A DNA stretch of 64,000 nucleotides. Origin: Panorpa germanica (lineage: Eukaryota > Arthropoda > Insecta > Mecoptera > Panorpidae). Of this stretch, positions 11,830 through 21,669 are shown in pieces. The number at the start of each line of letters is the position of its first letter. Position 1 is the stretch's first letter. Under the pieces are notes generated by a model. That model was given only the letters and a program-made list of their open reading frames with translations. It was not told the origin of the DNA and did no database searches. The stretch lies in NCBI GenBank assembly GCA_963678705.1, contig OY783203.1, forward strand, positions 42,098,347-42,162,346. The letters are read 5' to 3'. The position numbers were made by a program, and so were the translations under genes.

Positions 11830-14800
11830 CGTGACAAATATGTCCATATATACGAAAATGTTCTATTGTGCTGTCATTTCAAAATATAAACAAACTTGTC
11901 ACATTGTCCTTTCAAACGTCGAGTCAGATTCTTTACAACTTCTTGTTTACAAATTCTAACACAGTCCATAGAGTTTTGTTTAAAGTTGTTGGAACAAAAC
12001 GTTTGAAAACGAACAAAAACTTAAAGTGATTGTCTGTAGTTGACAATCATCATTTGTTCTCTGGTATTAACATACCCGCACTTATAAGACATCAAACTAG
12101 TAAGTATTTTTAAATCCTTCGTTTGCTAAGTTATATATCTACGTATATTATTAGTAAATATAATCGGTCTAAAACATACATGGATTGGAATTCTTTGCTT
12201 TTTGACATAAAATACTCCGAGGTCTGAAAAGTAATTAATGAAACTAATATTTTCTTTTTAATTTTATTTATATACACATTATAATTCATCCTAGTTACAT
12301 ATTTGCTTAATAAAGCACCAGTTGAGTTTCTGTACCCGATCCGACCCGGATCCGGACCCGCCAGGTAATGGCATTAAACCAAGCCTTAAACCCTGGCCTT
12401 AAATGGCGAGTCCGGTTACAAAACAAAATTATGGCAGAGCTAGGTCACAAAGAGCTAATTTTAGCCTGCAAAACACGTTGGAGTTCTTTAACGAATATAG
12501 AAAACAAAATAGATTGTAAAGTTATTATGTAATTACCAAAATAATAAATGAATTGCAATAAATACTTACGTTAATTTACATGTTTTTATATTTTGCTCAA
12601 AATATTGAACTCGGACCCGGCGGGTATTCAACCCCGGGTTTTCAGAAGCCTTATGCACTCCCCTCTAAGGCACCTGACCTCTAAGCATTATTTTTATTGC
12701 TAATATTTTTCTGAAAGTAATTTTCTATTTTCATTTTGTAACGGAATTTCATTTCCTTTAGCAATTTAAATACCGCAATAAATAGTGATATAAAGACGAC
12801 TTTGAATTTTGAAATCAGTTTCTTTTTAAAATGCAAATATTCGAACTGAGATGATGTCAGCGTCTTCATGACTGCATTATACTCGTAATATTTAAATCAG
12901 AGATTCCCAAACAGTAGCCGAATTTAATTTTTTCTAAATATAATACTTCATATTACATATTGAAGATACATATGATTTTTTTGTCATGAAAGTATTCATT
13001 CGCCATTTCGTAGCCGATAAAATAGACATTTCATATAAATGACTGTGAGAAACTGAACTGTAAATGAACTCTTTCATGACAAAAAAATCATACGCATCTT
13101 TAATATGATGGCAAAGTGACTCCAAAATGTTTACTGGAAAGAAGGAGATATATTTTGTAGAAAGGCACGAGAAGAAGAAGAATTATTTCTTGAAAATAAG
13201 AACTTAATAATAGAATATATAAAATCAGATAAAAAATTTCAAAAAATGCAATGTCATGGATAAAATTATTGTTAAAGAATGTAATGCCTAACGGCAAGAA
13301 CGTTATATGAATACAAATACGTATAAATACATATAAGTATTCAAGATTCGATTTAAACTATTCGGTGCGCCTTAGTTTGGGAGCTTCTGCCATAAATGAT
13401 GCATACAGTTCTTACATGTGCATTAGTGATTTTATTCTATCACCAAATGTTGAATTTTATGTATGAGACACATATAAAACGGCCAAAAATCTGAATAGAG
13501 TTGTGCATCAGACAAAATAAGGTATCTTAGAACTAAATGAAATATGACTTACGGTAGTTCCAGCGTGAAACCAATTTTCGATAGATTTTTTTAAATTTTT
13601 GTTTAAGGCTAAAAATTACATTTACAAATAAATCGCGAAATTTCAGAATTTTTGACAATTTAGAATCCGATATATAGTAATTAATTAAAAAAGTTTCACG
13701 CTTATTTAAAGCATGTAAAACCTCCTGTTCGCAAAACTAATCGATTCGACAACGCTGCTCGCAAAATTATCTCGAGTAGTGTAAAAATTTTAAATCTTTA
13801 AGGGTACTAATGCATTTTACAACGTTGGCAGGTCACCGTAACCGAAAATATTTTGATAGTATTGTTTTGAATTTCTGGCAAAATAGTAAATGTGATTGAA
13901 CTATACCACACTGGAACGTCCTTAAGTAATTTGACTACATAATATAAAAAATTGTTTTTGTTGCCTAACCGGCAACAAAATTTCATCGTAGAACACAGAA
14001 CCAATTCATTCTAATATAATTAATCGTTTAACGTAATTCATTGAAAAAATAATTCATCGCATAGCCGACTTTGCATTTCCATCAACTTATTTATATTTAA
14101 GAGAAGAACATTTAAAATAAACTAGAAAACAAGTGGGCACCAGCATTTATGCTTCAGACTCGTTTCCCGATCCAGAGAAGTATTTTCTGGGTTTGATTAA
14201 TTATTAAGTAAAATTGATTATGTACAAACTTGTCGTGCCGACATAGTAGGAGGTAGTCGGTGATAAGACCAAGAATCGGAAATAGGTCGCCGTTAAATAA
14301 TTTAAATAATAATAAACTACAGCGATGAACATCCACTATAAAAAGAACAGTGTTTATGTATGAGCAATGTAATCACGCTGCCACGTATTACGTTAATCAG
14401 TTATGTCAGTTATTCCAACACCTAAATCAATTACTCCTGAACGACATAGTTAAATGCCGCTTAGAAATAATTAATTAACACGATTACCTTACCGTATAAT
14501 ATGCAAATACTCTGACACCTCAATGCTCTCAACGTATTGACGCTGCATTATAGAAAAATGTTAATAAACTAAACCTCATCCTTAGAAACTTACAAGAAAC
14601 TGAAGGAATTTAATTAATTAACCCTCTTATCGTTATGTTACTATTAAAATGTTCCAGTGGCTCGAAATGGTGGCTCGGAAACGACTTCGTCAAAGGTAAT
14701 ACTGAAAATTTCCCATTTCGTAGAGAAAAAAATTATAAGACTTTTGGAGTCATCAGATTTGCTGAATACCTTTTAATTCGTAAAAGATAGAAACCTGAAA

Positions 14801-17800
14801 TTTTGCATGTGTATTATACGCTATGCATATTTCTAACATATTTCAAAATTTAGAAATTCTAGAATTGATTGGGATGAGAAAATTACGGTGCCCGGTAGGG
14901 AACTTAAGAGAAAGTTGAACTTTAGGATTGTGCAATAATTGAGTATCTAATTAATAAAGAAATAATAATTTGGAGGCAAGTAGGCGGTTTTTACCGAGAA
15001 TAAAATTGCGTTTTGAAAATACGCAAAATTGAAATTTTGAATATAGGCTAACTTCGGTACAAATCAATTTTATCGACTATTTTTGGCGTCTCTCGACCTC
15101 TTTTGGGCGACCTGAACGTTCGGCGTCACTTATGCTGGTACGACCACAACAGAACTCAGTTTTTACCATTAAAATTTATGGTGCAGAGTTCCCATAGTAT
15201 TTAATAAGCTTTTCCTTTGGGTTTTCTTACGCAAAAAATGTTTAATCAGCTTACTCGAAATTTGACAGTAGTCTATTAACAGATTGTAGTTGAAAGGAGC
15301 AGTATTATCTTTAAAGATATGCGCGGGAAATTCAAAAAGTCACTGACTTGTCAAACTACCCTCGTATTTTATTAAAAATAAAAGTCCTAATTCAATAATA
15401 ACTAATTTTCAGTTTTCTACTAGTTTTACTTTTATGTTTCAGAATCTTCACAATAGGAATGAATTGCTTCAATGCTTACATAAAGAAGTGCTTAACTAAG
15501 ACCATCCGCGCAACTTTGGATAACAGAATGTTTGGAGCTAGGACCATCTACAGCTTCTTATGCAAAGATGGTCTATTCAAGAAAGGTGAGTTCAGGCATA
15601 TTACAGATTCAGTCATATACAGATGCAGAAAATTTCTTTTAAATTTTATTTCTTTTTCTTTGTAAGTAATACCTAATTAATACAAAAGAAATACACCTTT
15701 TACTCGAAGTACGATGACTTTTTCATTCCATGTAGTAGTCGGATGCCGTCCAGCAAAAACTAAAACTGAGTTCGAGAGGTTTCGCGCTGCGATCGGACAT
15801 GTTCGCTGCACTCAGCTGCGAGCAATGAAGTGTCACTTTGCGTCTCATACCTTGTTTCTGTTTACGTCCTAAGGGCGTCCGCACACGACGCGACTGGTTG
15901 CAAACCTTAGCCCGAATCTACCCGAAGCGAATGTGATTACAACTGTTGTTAGTGAGTGTATGCGAGTGACATAAACAGTTTAAAATCAGTTGAGTTACGT
16001 TTGTGCCATGTGTTTTATATCACTCATAAATACGTTCGTTCTTTTACAAACAACACAGTTGTAATCACATTCGTTTCTAGCAGAAACCAATTTTGAATTA
16101 CATAAAAGGATAGGATCATAATTTTGTTTATGACTAAGGCAGAGTCATATAATAATGTTTATGATGAGAAGAGAATTTACTTTATTTAGTATGAAAAGAG
16201 GAGTATAGATCCCTTTCAGCGTTAGGATAGGTCTAAAATTTCGACTCGGGAACTTTCTTTCACGTAAACGTTAATTGTTTTATGTTAAATATATGTAACT
16301 GTATTTATCGAGTAGAGTACCTATCGAAAAAGAGCCAGGTGCCATTCGAAGCGATCTAAGTCTTTTTAAAGCACTAATTAGAAAAATACTGAATAACAAA
16401 AGCTGCTAGTGGTGTTAAACGTGTCAACAATAGCGTTAAAATAGCAAATCAGCATGCAGATACGAAGGACGAGAGACTGAGATACGGAGATGTCCCAATT
16501 TCAGTGCTCTGCTAATTAGATCTACGTGTTAAGTACAGCTTCTTTTAAAAGGTCTTTCCTTTTTAGTAATTTTCTTATGTCCTTATTCTATTTATATCAC
16601 TGGTCGAGGAAATATGACATTTTTCAAGGTCATGAAGCCTCAATAAAAATTAAGGTGAATCCACTCAATTTAATAAATTATATCTTCTATTCAAATTAAT
16701 TAAATAAAGCTAAAATAATCTACCCTTATAACAATATAAAAGTTTTACATTTTTACCTCCCATAATGAAGGCACTCTGCAATACTAGAAGAACACAATAT
16801 TCCACTAACATGAGATCACATAAGTATGGATTAATTAAGATAGAAGACTGCACAATATAATATATTCGACGTATAATTTGCATCACTCCTTTAGGCGCAA
16901 GGACGCAAATTGGGTCCCATGAAGAACTAATGAAACATATTTTTTTGGAACTTTTCCTCTCACCCTTTATAAATTTGTTCCTATATAAATATAAAGTAAG
17001 ATATTTAATTTTTCCAATTTTTTCACTGATAACTAAAATTACTGTACCATTTATCCAAAGAAGATATTTTACATTTTTCGAAAAAAGCTATTACAATACT
17101 AAAGTACTACAATTACAATTACAATTGTACTACAGTTACTAAATACTAAATTGAAATAAGCAATAAGCGAAATGAGAAATATCAGAAACACAATCTTATT
17201 CTTTAATTCCCGTTTTAGAGGCCCCGAGGTATTGTCCCGGTAGCCTCAGACTAGTCATGTCCCTGGTCATAAGAAATACTTCGTAAAGTTATAAAGCATG
17301 TTTTCATTTAAAGTAACAATTTAACTCATTATTATTTATTTTTAAAATCGCAGTCTACAGATCAACAGAAATGTAACGAAATCACATTAAAAGAAATGTC
17401 AATTTTTCTATTTATTTTATTTAAAACATTCAATATTCTTTGTACAGATTATCATTTTCAAATAATCCTAATAAATTGTTTTTTAGACTATCTTCGTCAT
17501 AGAACCTGCTATCGGGGAATCGCCCAAGATTGGGATAACTGTATCAAGAGGTTCAATGCCGTAAAAAATGCCGTCTCGAACCCCAAGCGGTCGGATGCGC
17601 CCTTCCCAGTTCACATGATGGACTACTGCTGGTAAGTTAAATTATAAACTATGTACTTACGAGTACGGGTAGCGGAATTTAATTGTAAAACATTTTTTGC
17701 TAATTGGATTGCTGTTGGATTTTTTACTAAAATACTACATCACTCAATAAGTTCGTAGGATGTAGTTTTTCCCGTTCCACTTGCTTGCGAGCGTTGCAAG

Positions 17801-18677
17801 CATACACTCAAGTGGAATGTATTATGGACGGTCTTGAGTGGTTTTGAGAGTTGTAAATATTACAAATGGCGGCAAGATTGACAAAATAGAGATTGCGATA
17901 GTTGATTAAACAGCAAAAACTATATCTACAAACAAAATAAATTTTTCATAAAAGAAATATATTCTAAATGATAATGAATATTGTTTATTTATTAAGTTAG
18001 GTTATGGTATGAGGAGAAGTGTATAAGTGGCAGTTAAATATGAATTAAAAATAATTTTATTAAAAATTTACTTGTGGTCGCATAATTTAGCTTTCAATAA
18101 AATATCTCTTTCCGAATCATACAAAGTAATTATTTCTGTCATCGCCATCTTTAAATTGTGCCTTATGTTTAAAAATTGCACCGAAATTCTCAACGACAAT
18201 GGGTCGTTATGAACACGAACTTTGGAATACGAAATTTCTTTTTCTGAACGTAACTAGTTCGAAAATATATTTATATTTTCGAACTAGAACGTGCTTCGAA
18301 AAATCTTAATCAAAAGCTAATCAGACATATTCACAGAAGCTATACTTATAAATTAAAACTAAAATCAGTGATCAGTATCAGGAATGATACTTTACTCTGT
18401 CCCTTTTATTGATATGTATTGTAATTTCAGTGCCAATATTGGATTCACAAACTGCATCTACGTCAACACCCGCATCAAGTGTGACAGAGAGGCAGCGAAC
18501 TTCTTGAGGAGGACTGCCGAGGTCTTGTTGGCCATGAAATCCTACACCTACAATTGCAACAATGTAGACCTCGAGATGTGCAGCAGCGCAGGCAATTCGT
18601 TCAGATTGAAAATGTTATACATCAAATTGATTTTACTCTGTCTGTTCGTCTGGTTTCTTTCCAGATGCAAATTATAA
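57..18677 (+). CDS. Cysteine-rich secreted / GPI-anchored-like protein, 3' part (5' partial)
   Basis: I do not recognise the family. Four coding exons join in frame: 57-237, 15443-15585, 17487-17631 and 18431-18677, each with AG/GT borders and matching phases (2, 1, 2). The visible protein is about 238 residues. It starts with a Thr/Pro-rich linker, followed by a domain with 14 cysteines, including a CC pair made by the last splice, consistent with about seven disulfides. The end is a small-residue stretch (SSAGNS) and a hydrophobic segment (LYIKLILLCLFVWFL), which looks like a GPI-attachment signal or a single membrane anchor. The signal peptide should lie upstream, outside the window. The first visible intron is 15.2 kb and holds the satellite palindrome. 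Exons are clearly GC-richer than the introns. I compared it from memory with the 27-kDa hemolymph glycoprotein family (DUF1397) and saw no convincing match. Confidence 0.8.
377..1019. mobile_element. MITE with perfect 18-bp terminal inverted repeats (Tc1/mariner-like)
   Basis: The ends are perfect inverted repeats: TAAATGGGCTTGTGTCCT at 377-394 and its reverse complement at 1002-1019. The outermost TA on each side could be the duplicated target, as in Tc1/mariner elements. No coding capacity is visible. A diverged relative lies at about 58440-58815, sharing the subterminal stretch with TTAATTATTAAAG and the other end with AATGAG and CACAA-CCC. It lies in the long intron of the cysteine-rich gene. 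Confidence 0.7.
1856..2200 (-). CDS. Unrecognised 114-aa open frame, possibly a pseudogene fragment
   Basis: An intact frame of 114 residues on the minus strand, noticeably GC-richer than the surrounding intron. The translation has a balanced composition with several cysteines (CNGVCAGG near the start, KRCKCDQ near the end) and a region VPPGLQFTKMLVVPG. A TAA stop lies directly before its ATG, so it would be a single short exon. I do not recognise it. It could be a small intronic gene, a retrocopy remnant or a piece of a transposon protein. No promoter or polyadenylation signal decides between these. Confidence 0.3.
   Translation of the reverse strand: MRYISVIKGVNKGVCNGVCAGGLTALMFNFPGKCNTWLVVESTRNQTFRGEEVPPGLQFTKMLVVPGITFSLGAGVNASTGEGDCADRSRSSKSHNKRCKCDQAQLYGRCGVVM
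2918..3314. mobile_element. Harbinger-like MITE, copy A
   Basis: About 397 bp flanked by TTA on both sides (2915-2917 and 3315-3317), as expected for the 3-bp TWA target duplication of PIF/Harbinger elements. The left end is a mutated form of the family terminus (GGGCGTCCGCACACGACGCG). The right end carries the mirrored GCAGATTCGGGGCTAAGG block found in the other copies, with the outermost bases partly lost. Internal blocks shared with copy B include TAGAATTTTTAACAATAGCA. Non-coding. Confidence 0.7.
3498..4023. mobile_element. Harbinger-like MITE, copy B, with an internal second left end
   Basis: Both ends carry the long family inverted repeat: GGCGACTGGTTGCAAACCTT near 3515 and its mirror AAGGTTTGCAACCAGTCGCG near 3988-4007. 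A second left-end-like block (CACACGAGTCGGCTGGTTGC, near 3616) follows about 115 bp inside. The element therefore looks like a nested or end-duplicated insertion. Outer flanks are TA. The ends pair over about 100 bases, so a transcript would fold into a long hairpin. Confidence 0.7.
4617..4900 (-). mobile_element. 3' end of a jockey-type non-LTR retrotransposon (decayed)
   Basis: Read on the minus strand, the frame ending at the stop at 4620-4622 gives the C-terminal tail typical of jockey-clade reverse transcriptase proteins: FQNKVLRGIVNAP, then YIRNDAIHRHLKINTV, then LLDSNDVRRLHRTKSSDL. The conserved tryptophan after NAP is a TGA stop, and a frameshift interrupts the region upstream of QTGVQTF. 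It is thus a dead, 5'-truncated copy. The short sequence at 4540-4616 is probably its 3' UTR. Confidence 0.8.
4935..5837. other. Intronic stretch without recognisable gene
   Basis: AT-rich sequence in the long intron. A weak inverted similarity (AAAACCCTATTTCG near 5220 and GAAGTAGGGTTCTTTT near 5365) hints at another MITE, but it is too short to call. No coding exon seen. Confidence 0.4.
5838..5895 (+). repeat. Short remnant of a dispersed repeat, directly left of the satellite
   Basis: The block GGCTAACTTTGGTACCTAAT matches the 3' part of two longer dispersed copies, at about 14690-15075 and 59290-59770. It sits about 100 bp before the first clear satellite unit. Confidence 0.5.
5995..9201 (+). 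repeat. 147-bp satellite, forward arm (about 22 units)
   Basis: Tandem units of 147 bp. The landmark GAAGAC starts at 6066, 6213, 6348, 6495 and then at 147-bp steps (a few of 146 or 148) up to 9140. Each unit also contains GATTTTATAAGGGGTTCTAA, TTCATGGACTTTTTTTTC and GATGCAGTTATATCCATTTA, and is roughly four-fifths A+T. Two main subtypes alternate: GAACTGCATTAAAAAAATTT and GAACTGTGTTAAAAAATTTA. Units at both edges of the arm are the most diverged; the interior is almost uniform, the usual result of unequal exchange. Short open frames across it are translations of the repeat, not genes. Confidence 0.97.
9202..9224. other. Spacer at the centre of the inverted satellite
   Basis: 23 nt between GGGGTTC (ending at 9201) and GAACCCC (starting at 9225). 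The spacer includes TTATCGTGTCCG, which is not part of the satellite consensus. It would be the loop if the two arms paired. Confidence 0.9.
9225..11740 (-). repeat. 147-bp satellite, reverse arm (17 units)
   Basis: The same unit in opposite orientation. The landmark GTCTTC (or variant) starts at 9281, 9428, 9575, 9722, 9869, 10016, 10163, 10310, 10457, 10604, 10751, 10898, 11046, 11189, 11335, 11482 and 11629. Spacing is exactly 147 over the first twelve units and drifts only in the diverged outer units. One unit (near 9715) is of the GTGTTA subtype. The last partial unit runs into a (TA)n tract. Confidence 0.97.
11738..11826. repeat. (TA)n microsatellite
   Basis: About 89 bp of nearly pure TA dinucleotides directly at the outer end of the reverse satellite arm. 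The tyrosine/isoleucine open frames across it are artefacts of the dinucleotide. Confidence 0.95.
11830..13550. other. Intronic stretch with a GC-rich patch, no gene seen
   Basis: AT-rich intron sequence. The exception is about 12335-12360 and 12608-12640, where CCCG/CGGG-rich blocks (GACCCGGATCCGGACCCG and CGGACCCGGCGGG) occur about 270 bp apart and partly in inverted orientation. They could be the ends of a degraded element. No exon is visible. Confidence 0.4.
13553..13925 (+). mobile_element. MITE-like dispersed repeat, copy 1
   Basis: The left end has GTAGTTCCAGCGTG and the right end ends in a mirrored form (CCACACTGGAACGTCC). A second copy lies in the opposite orientation at 18812-19145, sharing the ends and the internal TTTCAGAATTTTTGAC and AAGCATGTAAAAC blocks. 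Non-coding. Confidence 0.6.
13926..14689. other. Intronic stretch, nothing recognised
   Basis: AT-rich intron sequence with no convincing exon, repeat copy or RNA gene visible. Confidence 0.4.
14690..15075 (+). repeat. Dispersed repeat family, copy 1
   Basis: It shares ATTCGTAAAAGATAGAAA, GAAATTTTGCATGTGTATTA and ACATATTTCAAAATTTAGAA, in the same order, with the copy at about 59290-59770. It shares its end (GGCTAACTTCGGTAC) with the remnant at 5838. No coding potential or clear termini were found, so the element class is unknown. Confidence 0.65.
15873..16075. mobile_element. Harbinger-like MITE, copy C (left end intact)
   Basis: It starts with a clean terminus, TAA then GGGCGTCCGCACACGACGCG, followed by ACTGGTTGCAAACCTTAGCC. 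It continues through the mirrored subterminal block GTGTTTTATATCACTCATAA to ACACAGTTGTAATCACATTC, where the right terminus is missing. It inserted just downstream of the second visible exon of the cysteine-rich gene. Confidence 0.7.
17775..17817. repeat. Short inverted repeat (hairpin)
   Basis: TTCCACTTG at 17775-17783 pairs with CAAGTGGAA at 17809-17817, with a further inner CTTGC/GCAAG pairing. It lies just before a dispersed repeat copy and may be one of its termini. Confidence 0.6.
17877..18215 (+). repeat. Dispersed repeat pair, copy 1
   Basis: It shares long blocks with 20465-20850, including ATATCTACAAACAAAATAAA, ATAATGAA-ATTGTTTATTTATTA and GGTTAGGTTAT. It lies inside the last intron of the cysteine-rich gene. 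The distal part (TTGCACCGAAATTCTCAACG here, TTGCGCCGAAATGCTCAACA in the other copy) suggests an ancestral longer element. Class unknown. Confidence 0.75.
18254..18287. repeat. Perfect 16-bp-arm palindrome
   Basis: CTAGTTCGAAAATATA and its exact reverse complement are separated by only two bases. ACGT flanks both sides, extending the symmetry imperfectly. It lies about 40 bp beyond the end of the dispersed repeat copy 17877-18215. Confidence 0.85.
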
Positions 18678-18811
18678 ATTGTCAAAGTAAATTAATATAA
18701 CATAATATAATATATATAGTTATATTTTAGTACAACATACATATTAATAATTCAAAGAATTAACATATGTTCAATTGCATTTCGCTTTAGCAAAATGTTA
18801 TATGTATGTAT

Positions 18812-19145
18812 TTAAAGACGTTCCAGCGTGGTATAGTGTAGTCAGAACAGAACACATACGTGTTGGAATTTAATTTGTTTAAAAAACATTTTTCCTTACT
18901 CTCCCAAATTTTTTTGAAAATTCTATCCAGAGATTTTTTGTGTATAATAGAAAATAGTTGGGCGGCAGGAAGTTTTACATGCTTCAAATAGGAGATGAGC
19001 CTAAAAATTGCTAACTTTGTTATTAATTATCCTGGATTCTTAATGGTCAAAAATTCTGAAACTTCGGGATTACCATTATTCCTAGCCTGTAAACAAATTT
19101 TTTTTTAAATCTTAACAACAAAAGTGGTATTACGCTGGAACTACC
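18812..19145 (-). mobile_element. MITE-like dispersed repeat, copy 2
   Basis: Inverted relative of 13553-13925. It has GACGTTCCAGCGTGGTATAG at the left and CGCTGGAACTACC at the right, that is, the same two ends in swapped order. It lies just downstream of the stop codon of the cysteine-rich gene and could form part of its 3' UTR. Confidence 0.6.
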
Positions 19146-20464
19146 TTTGGAACCTATATCTATCTATGTTCTGTGTTTTCATGAATCTGCTACGCTACAA
19201 GAAATAAATTAAACAGTCTCCAAAAACCATAAGCAACTAATAATTGTTTATCCATTTATAAAATCTAAAGCAGATCAGAAATATTGATGTTTTGGTGTTT
19301 TGGTATAGTTCATATTCATTAAGAAAGTTATGAAATATTGTTGTATAAACCATCCGTATACTATTTATCCTTATCAGTGTCCAATTAAGATGTTGTTATA
19401 TTTTATTTATGGTTTGAATACTATAAATCAGTGCCGTATCATCAATGGTACGACTGTGCTCTTGGTACCGTCCTACAAACAATTTTGACAAACATCGTGT
19501 AAGATTCGTACTAGAATCGTATTAGAATCGTATAAGAATCGTGGTAGATTCGTACCAGGTGGTATTAGTGCTAGACCTCTTATCCTCAGAATGAGACCTA
19601 AATAAGCGTCATCACCCAAAAAAATGTTATATAATGACTAAACCCAAATGGAGTTAAGCACATTTTTTTTGGAATATCGACAGTAGAGTGATCCTATTTC
19701 CAGACTTCTCGACAGAGCCTATACACTATTGATGTAACGTTACTGACTGTAGTTAGATTACTTTACTGTACTAGATTAATTTTAAGTTTTGTTAATTATC
19801 AATATCTATAAAGAATGTTAAAAATATTATTACATTTATTAATCATGACTGAAGCTACCAATGCTATTTCAGTCGCGCTTCTATCATCTAATGTTGTCTA
19901 ACAAATAGTTTTTAATTAATATAATAAACTAATCACATTGTTTAAATGTTAACATTAAAATTCAATGTAAGAAACTAAAGTTTAATAAATAAATGTATGA
20001 ACGACGAGGTAGGAGACTAAAGAAAGAGAAAGACTATAAATGAATAAACTCTACAGCTCTCTAATGGTCTTGTGAACTCATTTCTTAGGAGTGGTTTTAT
20101 AAATTTTTGATTGAAATATAGGTTAATATATGTAAACTGGTGTTTTATTTTTAAATTTCCAAAAGTTGACTTAGATATACCTATTATATTATAAGTTTTA
20201 TTCTGTGTTATTGTTTCGTCCTTCAACGTCACGACTGTCGATTAACAAGTAAACGATTTTATTTGTCTATGTTTACAACTTTCATAATATCAAAACTTGA
20301 AACGTGTGTGTCAGACGAGCCACCTGTAAATAGTAACTGATATTTCACTGACACTAATATGCATCTCTTTTACACTCTTTTTGCTATTCATTTAAAAGAA
20401 GGCAGTAGAAATCGGGTGTGACAGAACAATCTATATTTTATAACTTTTCTTTATATTTAAGCGA
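19146..20464. other. Intergenic, mostly featureless
   Basis: AT-rich sequence. The one notable item is a degenerate 11-12-bp tandem at 19499-19555. No gene or RNA is recognised. Confidence 0.4.
19499..19555 (+). repeat. Short degenerate tandem repeat (11-12 bp, about 5 units)
   Basis: Successive units resemble TAGAATCGTAT: AAGATTCGTAC, TAGAATCGTAT, TAGAATCGTAT, AAGAATCGTGG, TAGATTCGTAC. A related motif (AGAATCGTATAAGATTCG) occurs near 21640, just beyond a LINE fragment. Confidence 0.7.
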
Positions 20465-20850
20465 GTGTTGAAAAAATAAGGATTGCGATACTTGATTAAA
20501 TAGCTCTGTAGCAAAAGCTATATCTACAAACAAAATAAATTTTTCATAAAGGAAATATATTCTAAACGATAATGAACATTGTTTATTTATTAGGTTAGGT
20601 TATTGTATGAGGAAAAATGTATAAATGGCAGTCAAATATGAATGAAAATTAATTTTATTAAGCTTATTTAACATAATTATATATTAAAATAAAATCCAAT
20701 AAAATATCTCTTTCCTAATCATATAAAGTATTTTTTTCGGTCATCGTCACCTAAAGTTTTGCGTTATATTATGTTTAAACATTGCGCCGAAATGCTCAAC
20801 AACGACTACTACGACCCAACTCTTCAGATGGGTCGTTGTGAGCTTGGCGT
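20465..20850 (+). repeat. Dispersed repeat pair, copy 2
   Basis: The second, longer copy of the repeat at 17877-18215. Its distal end holds a self-complementary GACGACCC/GGGTCGTTG-type region (AACGACTACTACGACCC and GGGTCGTTGTGAG), then repeated GACGT motifs. This is consistent with a terminal inverted repeat of a non-autonomous DNA element, but no target duplication was identified. Confidence 0.65.
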
Positions 20851-21303
20851 GACCGAAATGAATGACGTCATTAGTGACGTTTTCCAATATTTTGGACGTT
20901 GTCAACGCTTAGTAACTTTTTTTTCTGTTTATGATTCCTTTACAGATTAGGAGATTTTCATTACACTAATAACAACTATAAAATCTCACACAATAATGTT
21001 AAATTAATAGAAGCACCATCTATTGAGTGGTAGATCTATTAAAATATACATAAAGAAATGTTAAGGTGAAACGATACCTGGCCATTTTTTCTCGCGAAAT
21101 ATAGATGGCGATATTATCAAAAAAAAACATGTTTTTTATGTTTAAATCGTTTTATGTAAGTAACTATAAACGTGAATCAAAATCTTAAGCTGCAATTACT
21201 TAGATGAATAACGTATCTACATTTTAAGCTTTCTTCCACTGACATTTAATGAGTGGGAACCGCAAAAATATATTTTGCGTACGGTACTATTTTTCCATTA
21301 ATA

Positions 21304-21603
21304 TTAACTGGCAGGTTTTCTACCTTTTGACTTGTTTTCATTTAGTGCTATTCTCCATAATTCAGCCCACCGGCTAATTTTGTTTATAGCTCTCTGCAGG
21401 TTATCCGTCGATGTCTTTACAGTATCACCCACTGCTAATATTGCAGTATCATCTGCAGATGTAGCAGATTTCTGCATAGTTCCTTTCAATCGAAATATGT
21501 TTCCTCTATCGGATAGGAAGCTTTTTGATAACTTCATGGAAAAAATACGGGTGCCCCAGCAGCCAATTGCACAAGTACTGTTCGACCGCAGTGCCATCTT
21601 CAT
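21304..21603 (-). pseudogene. Non-LTR retrotransposon reverse transcriptase fragment
   Basis: The minus-strand frame contains ADDTAILAVGD followed by LQRAINKISRWAELWRIALN and NENKSK. This is the catalytic box-C region and following helix of jockey-type reverse transcriptases, whose consensus begins YADDT or FADDT (SADDT here). Only about 45 residues are convincing. The upstream residues do not resemble the expected preceding RT motif, so the fragment is probably internally deleted. It is a dead relic with no catalytic protein possible. Confidence 0.75.
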
Positions 21604-21669
21604 ATCTTTCCACCCCTACGCTACAAAAAATGTTGACCAGAATCGTATAAGATTCGAACGAATTTAAAC

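Noticed and set aside
11635..11959. Open frames rich in Tyr-Ile on both strands
   Set aside because: Products of the (TA)n dinucleotide. The same applies to the long frames at 45904-46245 and 32387-32620.
21332..21667. 111-residue plus-strand open frame
   Set aside because: Antisense shadow of the reverse transcriptase fragment.
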